A DNA stretch of 6,488 nt from Methylococcaceae bacterium (GTDB lineage: Bacteria; Pseudomonadota; Gammaproteobacteria; Methylococcales; Methylomonadaceae): the NCBI GenBank assembly GCA_013138855.1, contig WTBX01000439.1:1-6488 (forward strand), written 5' to 3'. Numbering within the stretch: position 1 is the stretch's first letter; each line of letters opens with the position of its first letter. The position numbers were made by a program, and so were the translations under genes. Below the pieces are notes generated by a model. That model was given only the letters and a program-made list of their open reading frames with translations, did no database searches and had not been told where the DNA came from. This document shows, one piece after another, positions 1 through 5,793 of this stretch.

Positions 1-46
1 ATTATGATGCGAAACTTTAACGTACAGATCGAATATATTTAGTGGG

Positions 47-93
47 GACTGGCAGCTACCCAAAAGACTACGTCTTTCGGGTAGCCGCCAGTC
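47..93. repeat. Long hairpin-forming palindrome, element of unknown family
   Basis: The left arm GACTGGCAGCTACCC (47-61) pairs with GGGTAGCCGCCAGTC (79-93) with a single A/C mismatch (54 against 86). After another mismatch (62/78), AAAGAC (63-68) pairs with GTCTTT (72-77) around the loop TAC. The result is about 20 paired bases with a three-base loop. Neither side has a T-run, so it is not a standard intrinsic terminator, although a stem this strong could still stabilise the 3' end of a transcript entering from the left. It may be a member of a dispersed repeat family, but only one copy is in this window. Confidence 0.6.
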
Positions 94-115
94 TTATCTA
101 GTTCTCGGTTTAATT

Positions 116-188
116 TATAAATTTTGAAGATGTTTTTAGGTCTCGTGCGCGACTAAAAGTCGCGGCTCCGTATAGTCTAAAATTTATA
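116..188 (+). repeat. REP-like palindromic repeat, copy 1 (core 144-169)
   Basis: The 26-base core at 144-169 contains the hairpin CGCGACT-AAA-AGTCGCG (148-164) followed by GCTCC. The same core occurs in reverse at 3466-3491 and directly at 3570-3595. The similarity to copy 2 extends outward to roughly 55 bases, including the flank AGGTCTCGTG, with small indels. The element is also bracketed by the inverted pair TATAAATTTT (116-125) and AAAATTTATA (179-188). It lies immediately downstream of the transporter stop codon, so the hairpin may also protect or end that transcript. Family membership is inferred from the three copies here. Confidence 0.75.
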
Positions 189-191
189 TAT

Positions 192-1130
192 TTATCCCAG
201 CAGGTTATCCAATAACATCATAATTACAAAGCCACCCATTAATGAAAAAGTCGCACAACGTGACCGTCCTTTAGAGTGACTTTCTGGAATAATTTCTTCA
301 CTAATCACAAATAACATTGCTCCTGCTGCAAAGCCCATCGCAATCGGTAAAATGGGAGTAAACACTGTCACCATCGTGATGCCTAGCAAACCACCCACAG
401 GCTCAACTAAACCTGTCAACGTCGCAATACCGACCGCTTTCCATTTGTTATAACCTAAAGCCACTAACGGCATAGAAACCGCTAAACCTTCGGGAATATT
501 TTGTAACGCCATCGCAATGGATAATACGATACCGTCATTTATATTTCCTGTACCAAAACTCACCCCAACCGACATCCCTTCTGGAAAGTTATGAATCGTA
601 ATCGCAATAATAAATAAACTTATTTTTTGCAGTGAATCCATGTGCATGTTATCGGCTGAATCAAAATGCAAATGTGGTAATTTTTCATCAGCAAAATGCA
701 AAAATAATGCACCCATAACAATACCAATCGACACCACCCACAAGCCTTTTCCTGCCCAAATGGCATTACCAAATTCCATACCAGGAATAATTAAGGAAAA
801 AGCCGTTGCCGCTAACATCACGCCTGCCGCCGCTCCTAGTAAGCTATTGAATACACGGTCAGAAACATCTTTTAAAAATAATGCAGGCAATGCTCCCACG
901 CCCGTCGCAAGTCCTGCTAAAATACTCGCCAGAAAACCAATTACAACAATTTTTCCAAAAAGCAGCCCTAACAAGCCAAACACGACAACTTGAGAAGCTA
1001 AAAAAATACCTGCCCAAACAGCCCAACATTGATACTTAGGCAATGCCATTATCTTTTTATACTGAGGGTGCGCTTGCACTCGCGTTGATTGGGTTTCAAA
1101 AAAGGTTTGCAGCGGTTGCATTGTTGTCAT
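192..1130 (-). CDS. ZIP-family divalent metal transporter (GufA/BbZIP type)
   Basis: This is an inner-membrane transporter of the ZIP family, which carries Zn2+, Fe2+ or related divalent cations into the cytoplasm. The 312 residues match the usual length of bacterial GufA-like ZIPs. A soluble N-terminus (about 1-35) is followed by about eight hydrophobic segments starting near residue 36. The two metal-site helices are clear: HNFPEG at 180-185 and QNIPEG at 210-215, with a further conserved glutamate in EPVGG (E243). Thus H180, E184, Q210, E214 and E243 can form the binuclear centre. N211 stands where, from memory, Bordetella BbZIP has an aspartate (D208). The loop between the third and fourth segments carries several histidines (H145, H153, H155, H163), a common metal-sensing feature of the family. 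The end FVISEEIIPESH (274-285) is also typical. The start at 1130 is preceded by CAGGTAA as a possible ribosome site; M4 is an alternative. It is a single gene divergent from the kinase. The metal it carries cannot be told from sequence. Confidence 0.93.
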   Translation of the reverse strand: MTTMQPLQTFFETQSTRVQAHPQYKKIMALPKYQCWAVWAGIFLASQVVVFGLLGLLFGKIVVIGFLASILAGLATGVGALPALFLKDVSDRVFNSLLGAAAGVMLAATAFSLIIPGMEFGNAIWAGKGLWVVSIGIVMGALFLHFADEKLPHLHFDSADNMHMDSLQKISLFIIAITIHNFPEGMSVGVSFGTGNINDGIVLSIAMALQNIPEGLAVSMPLVALGYNKWKAVGIATLTGLVEPVGGLLGITMVTVFTPILPIAMGFAAGAMLFVISEEIIPESHSKGRSRCATFSLMGGFVIMMLLDNLLG

Positions 1131-1251
1131 TGTTATTTACCTGAGTTAAAACAAAGTAGTAAAAAGAGCATTTTCACAAAACTAAAAAATAGCTTACATT
1201 TTCAATATTAAATATATCTACGAAAAACACAAAAATCTTAATTTTTAGTGA

Positions 1252-1285
1252 TTTTCATGGACTAATGTAAACAAAGACATGAAAA
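1252..1285. promoter_or_regulatory. Inverted repeat in the divergent transporter/kinase gap, possible operator
   Basis: TTTTCATG (1252-1259) and CATGAAAA (1278-1285) form a perfect 8-base inverted repeat with an 18-base spacer in the 241-base region between the divergent transporter and kinase genes. The symmetry and location suit a dimeric regulator site, for example for the response regulator encoded downstream. I found no convincing -35/-10 pair next to it, and such AT-rich symmetry can arise by chance. Confidence 0.25.
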
Positions 1286-1371
1286 GTGCCGTAAAAGCCC
1301 ATTATAGCTAAATAGCTTAAGGGTATTAATTTATTTAAAAGGATTTATAGTACATTTTATGAAGAAAAACT

Positions 1372-2754
1372 ATGAGTTTACGTTACCAAATTAACCTTGG
1401 AATTTTATCAACCTTGCTAATTGTATTACTCTTAGCAAATGGGGCGATTATTTTACAAGCAAGGCAGTCAGTTGCCGAAGAAGTGCAAGCCTCTATTAAT
1501 TTAGCCGTACAATTGTTAAAGCTTGGAATTAATCAAAGTGAACATGACTCCCTTACCAATGAAAGTAATTTACAAAATATTCTCTTACTAAAACAAACCC
1601 GTCATTTAGAGATAGAATTATTTTTGGATTCTGGCAAGCATTTACAGCTCACCGATAATCCTGCCCCCATTCAACACAACGCGCCCTCTTGGTTTGTTTG
1701 GGCAATCAGTATTCCGTATCTAAAACACACTTACCCTGTTCTAACTCAAGATAAAAAAACCATTAATATCATTATTACAGCTAACGCACTGGATGAAATT
1801 AATGAAGCATGGCAAGAGGCTCAAACTTTTTTTGGGATTATATTGTTACTCAATTTAGGGTTGTTTATTACGGTTAATTTAGTGTTTAGGCGCGTTTTAA
1901 AGACTGTCGCGGTTATTTTACAAGGCCTTAAAGAAATAGAAGCCAAAAATTATCAGACTCAACTACCGCATTTTAAAACCACTGAATTTAATCAAATTGC
2001 GGCTGCCATTAATCATTTAAATGCCAGTCTTGCCAAAAGCAAACAAGAAAATGCCGAGTTAACACAGCATTCTTTAGAAATACAGGAAAGCGAACGCCAG
2101 CGTCTGGCACAAGAATTACATGATGAACTGGGGCAATCTTTAACCGCGATTAAAGTGATGGCAGTTGCCAGTAAAAAAGATGATGCCAGACAGGTTGAAA
2201 TTTATCAGTCCATTGTTTCTATTTGTGACCATTTATTTACTGTCGTTCGCTCAATGATGAAAACTTTACACCCCTTAATGCTTAGAGAGCTAGGGTTATC
2301 GGCGGCTTTAGAAGACTTGGTTCATCATTGGCAAATAAGAACACCTGTTTTTAACATTAGAATCAATTGTCAAAAAACAGTTGATAGACTGGATGCAAAA
2401 ATAGCGATACAGATTTTTCGTATTATTCAGGAATGTATAACCAATACCGTTCGTCATGCCAATGCTAAAGAAATGAATATTAATATTAGTGCTAATCCGA
2501 CAGAGCAGAAAAATAGCATTAAAATAACTATTAATGATGATGGCATAGGCTGTGAGCCACAAAGTTTACAACAAGGTTTTGGTTTATTGGGAATGCAGGC
2601 AAGAATCAATAGTTTGAAAGGTAGTTTGCAAATCACTACCGCTCATAATCAAGGCATGAGTATTAAAATTTATATTCCAGTACAACTTCAAACAGATCAC
2701 TCAGCCATACAAATAATTCATGATGATGGGAAGCATAAAAGTTCTTTTAGTTGA
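1372..2754 (+). CDS. Membrane sensor histidine kinase with LapD/MoxY-like periplasmic domain
   Basis: This is the sensor of a two-component system; it autophosphorylates on histidine and passes the phosphate to the regulator encoded next to it. A short cytoplasmic start and one membrane segment (about 8-29) precede a periplasmic domain of about 120 residues (30-151). A second membrane segment (about 152-172) is followed by a HAMP-like linker (about 173-225), a HisKA_3 dimerisation domain with the H-box ERQRLAQELHDELGQSL (H250), and a HATPase domain. The ATPase shows the N-box ECITNTVRHANA (N358), DDGIG (389-393) and GFGLLGMQAR (402-411). This is the NarX/UhpB/DesK class. The opening residues (RYQINLGILSTLLIVLLLANG and the helix after it) resemble the LapD/MoxY N-terminal domain of methanol-regulation kinases MoxY/MxaY; I infer this from memory, without an alignment. 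The 3' end overlaps the regulator gene by up to 35 bases, indicating translational coupling. Only a weak purine-rich site (GAAGAAAA) precedes the ATG. No methanol dehydrogenase gene is in view, so the role is open. Confidence 0.93.
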   Translation: MSLRYQINLGILSTLLIVLLLANGAIILQARQSVAEEVQASINLAVQLLKLGINQSEHDSLTNESNLQNILLLKQTRHLEIELFLDSGKHLQLTDNPAPIQHNAPSWFVWAISIPYLKHTYPVLTQDKKTINIIITANALDEINEAWQEAQTFFGIILLLNLGLFITVNLVFRRVLKTVAVILQGLKEIEAKNYQTQLPHFKTTEFNQIAAAINHLNASLAKSKQENAELTQHSLEIQESERQRLAQELHDELGQSLTAIKVMAVASKKDDARQVEIYQSIVSICDHLFTVVRSMMKTLHPLMLRELGLSAALEDLVHHWQIRTPVFNIRINCQKTVDRLDAKIAIQIFRIIQECITNTVRHANAKEMNINISANPTEQKNSIKITINDDGIGCEPQSLQQGFGLLGMQARINSLKGSLQITTAHNQGMSIKIYIPVQLQTDHSAIQIIHDDGKHKSSFS

Positions 2755-3361
2755 TGACCATACCGTTGTACGTGCAGGGTTTCGCCTGCTACTCTCTTCT
2801 TCACAAAAGATAGAAGTCATTGCCGAAGCCGAACGCGGTGAACAAGCGTTAATGCTTTATAGCGAATTCAAACCCGATATTGTGGTGATGGATTTATCTA
2901 TGCCGGGCATAGGAGGCTTAGAATGTATACGCCGTCTTTGTCAACGTGATAGTGAAGCTAAAGTTTTAGTGTTTAGTATTCACGATGAAGCGGTTTATAT
3001 AGATAGAGCAATGAGTGCGGGCGCGAAAGGTTATATCAGTAAAAACAGTGCTGCGGAGATTATGCTGGAGGCGATTTATGATATAGCACAGGGAAAACCA
3101 TATATCGAAGCGGGATTAAATCGGAATACTTTATTAGATAGTGAGTTAATCGCGAGTCAAACTATTGTCGATAATTTAAATACCCGCGAATTTGATATTT
3201 TTTGTTTATTGGCAAAAGGCTTAACGGCACATGATATAGCCGCGCAACTGTGTTTAAGTTATAAGACCATTGCTAATTACAACACGCAAATTAAAAATAA
3301 ATTTCAGGTAGGCAGTGTGGTGCAGTTGGCGCATATTGCGATTGCTTTGAAGCTTATTTAA
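2720..3361 (+). CDS. NarL/LuxR-family response regulator
   Basis: This is the DNA-binding partner of the upstream kinase. The receiver domain (about 6-120) has the acidic pair D12-D13 in LLVDDH, the phospho-acceptor D58 in VVMDLSMPG, the switch serine S86 in VFSIHDE and the invariant K108 in GYISKNSA. A LuxR-type helix-turn-helix fills the C-terminus (about 152-213), with LNTREFDIFCLLAKGLTAHD, then IAAQLCLSYKTIANY as the recognition region. At 213 residues it is a complete UvrY/NarL-type regulator. Three consecutive ATG codons (2720, 2723, 2726) precede GSIKVLLVDDH, so the exact start is uncertain; there is no clear ribosome site, which fits coupling to translation of the overlapping kinase gene. 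In methylotrophs, regulators of this family (MxaB, MoxX) control methanol dehydrogenase genes, but the family is too broad to assign the targets here. Confidence 0.95.
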   Translation: MMMGSIKVLLVDDHTVVRAGFRLLLSSSQKIEVIAEAERGEQALMLYSEFKPDIVVMDLSMPGIGGLECIRRLCQRDSEAKVLVFSIHDEAVYIDRAMSAGAKGYISKNSAAEIMLEAIYDIAQGKPYIEAGLNRNTLLDSELIASQTIVDNLNTREFDIFCLLAKGLTAHDIAAQLCLSYKTIANYNTQIKNKFQVGSVVQLAHIAIALKLI

Positions 3362-3371
3362 TTTATTTTTT

Positions 3372-3430
3372 ACCATGAAGAGCATGAAGTTAAATGATTA
3401 AATCATCATGCTCTTCATATCCTTCATGGT
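3372..3430 (+). terminator. Nested palindrome after the regulator gene, possible terminator or repeat
   Basis: ATGAAGAGCATGA (3375-3387) pairs perfectly with TCATGCTCTTCAT (3406-3418) around an 18-base loop that itself contains ATGATTAAATCAT (3394-3406). A competing outer pairing joins ACCATGAAG (3372-3380) to CTTCATGGT (3422-3430). It starts 11 bases after the regulator stop codon and is followed by TTTATAAATTTTT, an imperfect T-rich tract, so it could end the two-component transcript. The arms are AT-rich, and the repeated ATGAAG/CTTCAT words suggest it could instead be a dispersed intergenic repeat. Confidence 0.45.
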
Positions 3431-3445
3431 TTATAAATTTTTACG

Positions 3446-3609
3446 GTAACAACTCAGAGTATACGGGAGCCGCGACTTTTAGTCGCGCACGAGACCTAAA
3501 AAGCATCTTCAAAGTCTATCAATTCAACAGATTAAAATAAGCTCGTTTTAAAATTCATCTATGAAACTTCGTGCGCGACTAAAAGTCGCGGCTCCATCTG
3601 AGTAGTTAC
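3446..3609. repeat. REPIN-like inverted pair of REP-like copies 2 and 3
   Basis: Copy 2 (core 3466-3491, reverse orientation) and copy 3 (core 3570-3595) are identical 26-base inverted cores separated by 78 bases. Each contains its own CGCGACT/AGTCGCG hairpin with a three-base loop. Outside the cores the symmetry resumes: GTAACAACTCAGA (3446-3458) against TCTGAGTAGTTAC (3597-3609), one mismatch in 13. The whole unit is therefore a 164-base inverted structure filling the gap between the regulator and mfnB and ending three bases before the mfnB stop codon. Two oppositely oriented REPs around a spacer are the architecture of REPINs, which are mobilised by RAYT (Y1-type) transposases; no such gene is in the window. 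Confidence 0.75.
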
Positions 3610-3612
3610 TTT

Positions 3613-4296
3613 TTACGCTTCAGACCTGATAGCATGACGAACTTTACTAATCGCCTCTGCATCCAATTCCGCGACTCGATTATGTTGTTTGCATAATGCC
3701 CCTCTAAAACCTAGATAATCAGGACTTAAAGCCAATAACGGTTGAATATCAGCAAGTCTTAATGACCCCGCCAAGCCACAAAGTAATTGATTTTGTTTTG
3801 CCAAGCTAACAAATTTTTCTATTTGGGAAAACTCCATCACCTGCATTAAAGAGCCTCGCTGTTTATTCATCGTATCTAGCATCACGCCTTTAAAACCAAC
3901 CTGCTTTAATGTTGCCAGTACGCTTAAATCAGGCTGTTGGTCAGCAAATAAGACAGCAATCAACGCCCTGCCCTGCTCTGTTAAAACGGCTAATCTTTCT
4001 AGTGTTGCTAAGGTATCACCTTCTGGAAACAAGCCAATTTTGACATAATCAACACCTGTCGCAGCCATTTTTTCTACTGCATTAAAAACCAAGTCAGGCT
4101 GCATAACTAAATCACCAACCGTTGCACTAACAGGATATAGACCATTAATTGCATTCACTATCTCGCTAACGGTTTCAATTTCCAACGCTCCTAACGCGCC
4201 CTGAGCAGGTTGTTTTAAATCAATAATATCGACCTTGTAATTCAAAATCTGCAAGGCTTCATCCTTACTATTTACACTCGCAAGCATTCCTGTCAT
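3613..4296 (-). CDS. mfnB: (5-formylfuran-3-yl)methyl phosphate synthase (MfnB, DUF556)
   Basis: MfnB condenses two glyceraldehyde-3-phosphate molecules into 4-(hydroxymethyl)-2-furancarboxaldehyde phosphate, the first furan intermediate of methanofuran synthesis, in the cytoplasm. It is a TIM-barrel aldolase-like enzyme. The signature segments are present in order: VDIIDLKQPAQGALGA (22-37) with K28, the position of the Schiff-base lysine in the archaeal enzyme; VSATVGD (56-62); GVDYVKIGL (81-89) with K86; VMLDTMNKQRGSL (138-150) with K145; CGLAGSLR (173-180); and YLGFRGALCKQHNR (194-207). The 227-residue length suits the family. In bacteria it supports the methanofuran-like cofactor of the formyltransferase/hydrolase complex in tetrahydromethanopterin-linked C1 oxidation. 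The start ATG overlaps the stop of the DUF447 gene as ATGA, so the two are translationally coupled; M4 is an alternative start. Residue roles are taken from memory of the Methanocaldococcus enzyme. Confidence 0.93.
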   Translation of the reverse strand: MTGMLASVNSKDEALQILNYKVDIIDLKQPAQGALGALEIETVSEIVNAINGLYPVSATVGDLVMQPDLVFNAVEKMAATGVDYVKIGLFPEGDTLATLERLAVLTEQGRALIAVLFADQQPDLSVLATLKQVGFKGVMLDTMNKQRGSLMQVMEFSQIEKFVSLAKQNQLLCGLAGSLRLADIQPLLALSPDYLGFRGALCKQHNRVAELDAEAISKVRHAIRSEA

Positions 4297-4859
4297 GCGT
4301 TTTTAACCTCTTGTTTATGTTGCTCTATGATAACCATTAACCAATCCCACGCTTCCAACTCACGCTCACTGGCAGTTTTGTCCAAACCGATACGCAAATA
4401 AGCAATTTCGCTATCAATTTTTTCCATCGGTAACATTTTTAAGCGACTGCATAAAATCGCCGCTTCTAACACTGAATATTGAGCGCGATTAAATCCTGTA
4501 AATAGCGCGTGATTCACTTCATGGATACTTTTACAAAATAATTTAGGGCGGATTTCATCATCTTCGACACGCACTAATTTTAATTCTCGATGTGCTAAAG
4601 TATTGACTAACACTTGACCGTTAATCTTTTCAGCCGTTTGTAAAGCCCAATCTCTACGCCCTGTCAAACAGCCTGCAAACACTCGCACATCATCACAATA
4701 ATTAATCACTGCGGTTTGAGAGGCTAGAATATTATCTAAGGTCGTTGAGGGTTTGAAAGGGAGAATGATGAATTCATCTTCTACAAGATGGATGCCCATC
4801 GGGGCAATATGAGCAATACCCTGTTGATTAACAGTGGTGACAATAACTTCTTGAATCAT
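4293..4859 (-). CDS. DUF447 family protein, probable H4MPT/methanofuran pathway flavoprotein
   Basis: This is a 188-residue soluble protein of the DUF447 family, found in methanogens and in bacteria with the tetrahydromethanopterin C1 pathway. Its biochemical role is not established; the fold is a split barrel related to flavin-binding reductases. The N-terminus IQEVIVTTVNQQGIAHIAPM (2-21) is the typical opening strand pair. PFKPSTTLDNI (34-44), INYCDDVRVFAG (52-63) and the C-terminal helix with GFNRAQYSVLEAAILCSRL (122-140) are the most family-like parts. The ATG at 4859 gives the expected family N-terminus, though no good ribosome site precedes it. It is the first gene of a two-gene unit, its TGA overlapping the mfnB ATG. 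Coupling to mfnB supports a role in making or using the C1 carrier, but the exact step cannot be inferred. Confidence 0.87.
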   Translation of the reverse strand: MIQEVIVTTVNQQGIAHIAPMGIHLVEDEFIILPFKPSTTLDNILASQTAVINYCDDVRVFAGCLTGRRDWALQTAEKINGQVLVNTLAHRELKLVRVEDDEIRPKLFCKSIHEVNHALFTGFNRAQYSVLEAAILCSRLKMLPMEKIDSEIAYLRIGLDKTASERELEAWDWLMVIIEQHKQEVKNA

Positions 4860-4879
4860 TTAGTTGAATAAAGGCTATA

Positions 4880-4925
4880 CAGCAAAAGAGCGGTATAGTT
4901 TAGCCATTTAAGCGGTATTCAGCAA
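4880..4925 (-). promoter_or_regulatory. Candidate promoter with tandem repeat upstream of the DUF447-mfnB pair
   Basis: Reading the minus strand, TTGCTG (4925-4920) is followed after 17 bases by TAAACT (4902-4897), a plausible sigma-70 -35/-10 pair that would start transcription about 30 bases before the DUF447 gene. CAGCAA (plus strand) recurs exactly 40 bases away (4880 and 4920), and AGCGGTAT occurs twice in the same stretch (4889-4896, 4911-4918), giving interleaved direct repeats that might be regulator sites. This is the 166-base gap shared with the divergent unknown gene. The matches are weak and no experimental start is known. Confidence 0.28.
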
Positions 4926-5025
4926 TAAAGCACGTTACCTATTCATGCAAACAATGATATTATTTTAACCAATGCTCTTAACTTTAACATGAGTTCCCCT
5001 ATCAATAGCACAATCGAGTACTCTA

Positions 5026-5793
5026 ATGGAAGATGAAAACACTGATGTCTTTTTAGAAAATCAAGCACTTAAAAGCAAATTTGCTTTCTGTGAACTCAAT
5101 TTATCGGAAGTATTTCAAGCTACGCCTAATGATTTAGAACGTGAAAATAGGTTTTTAACTAATTTACTTCATTGGGTGCGTAAATATACGCAAAGCCCTA
5201 ATCGTAAAAAACTGGAGGATGAAGGCTATCATTTTCCGCCGATTGAACCTGATATTTCACCTGATAACGACTGGTATCGCTTTGAATCTTGGCTAAAAGG
5301 GAAACCGATTCGCTTGACGCTTAAAGAACAGTTACCCGAAGATTTAGCGTTGCCTGCCTCAAACACCTTATCAGATGAAGAAGTCTCTGCCGTCTTAGAA
5401 AACTTAATCAAATTTTTAGAAGAAATTCGATTTTTAACCGAATTTTCTGATGATATTCCAGATCGTTTGTTATACGAACATTTGCGAGATAGCTTAAATG
5501 ACGAGTTTGATATTATTAATGAAGGTTTTTGGCATTTAGATGGTTGTTCAGGTCATTGCCCTAGCTGCTTTCAGCGTCCGTGGTGCGAATCGGGTAATAG
5601 CTCTTGTTGGCCAGAAGATGAGGCGGCAGGGGAAATGTATATTACCGAGGAGGTTGGACAGTTTTTCAGCGCATCCCCTCTGTCGCTTAAAACTTTAAGA
5701 AAACTCCAAGCCGAGCAAGATAAAGAGTTTGAGGAATTTAAAAATAACTCAGAAGATTCAGACTACGATGATGATGACGATATTCCCTTTTAA
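5026..5793 (+). CDS. Unknown acidic protein with cysteine cluster and SSB-like C-terminal tip
   Basis: I do not recognise the family. The 255 residues are strongly acidic, with no signal peptide or membrane segment, and look mainly helical (for example 114-140). A compact cluster follows the pattern C174-x3-C178-x2-C181-x5-C187-x6-C194, with H170 and H177 close by, well suited to binding zinc or an iron-sulfur centre. A charged, probably flexible linker (about 222-247) leads to the final residues DYDDDDDIPF. DDDIPF at the very C-terminus is the tip by which bacterial SSB docks RecQ, PriA, RecO, exonuclease I and others. No SSB OB-fold signature is apparent upstream. The ATG at 5026 lacks a strong ribosome site, but I see no better start in frame. 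The gene is divergent from DUF447-mfnB and convergent with hoxW, with overlapping stops, so neighbours give little functional help. A role in SSB-linked DNA metabolism is an inference from the tail alone. Confidence 0.85.
   Translation: MEDENTDVFLENQALKSKFAFCELNLSEVFQATPNDLERENRFLTNLLHWVRKYTQSPNRKKLEDEGYHFPPIEPDISPDNDWYRFESWLKGKPIRLTLKEQLPEDLALPASNTLSDEEVSAVLENLIKFLEEIRFLTEFSDDIPDRLLYEHLRDSLNDEFDIINEGFWHLDGCSGHCPSCFQRPWCESGNSSCWPEDEAAGEMYITEEVGQFFSASPLSLKTLRKLQAEQDKEFEEFKNNSEDSDYDDDDDIPF

Noticed and set aside
47..93. Intrinsic terminator
   Set aside because: No T-tract follows the stem on either strand, so it was listed as a hairpin element only.
640..993. Open frame of 117 codons on the plus strand
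   Set aside because: It lies wholly inside the ZIP transporter gene on the other strand, and its proline/lysine/threonine-rich product has no domain features.
1335..1371. Promoter with TATAGT (1346-1351) for the kinase gene
   Set aside because: No acceptable -35 box at 16-18 bases upstream, and such AT-rich matches are common here.
2308..2636. Two open frames on the minus strand
   Set aside because: Both fall within the kinase ATPase domain coding region, which is clearly the real frame; the products look like antisense translations.
116..3609. Possible CRISPR array from the repeated 26-base cores
   Set aside because: There are only three copies, in mixed orientation, two of them kilobases from the third, and no regular spacers or cas genes; the palindromic form fits REP-like elements instead.
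4989..5036. Possible 15-codon upstream open frame overlapping the start of the unknown gene
   Set aside because: There is no ribosome site and nothing distinctive in the peptide; it is too short to support.
5229..5411. 60-codon open frame on the minus strand
   Set aside because: It is antisense to the unknown acidic gene, has no ribosome site and gives a low-complexity Ser/Lys product.
5026..5793. The unknown protein as an SSB itself
   Set aside because: Only the C-terminal tip matches; the N-terminal part is helical and acidic and lacks the aromatic and basic OB-fold pattern of SSB.
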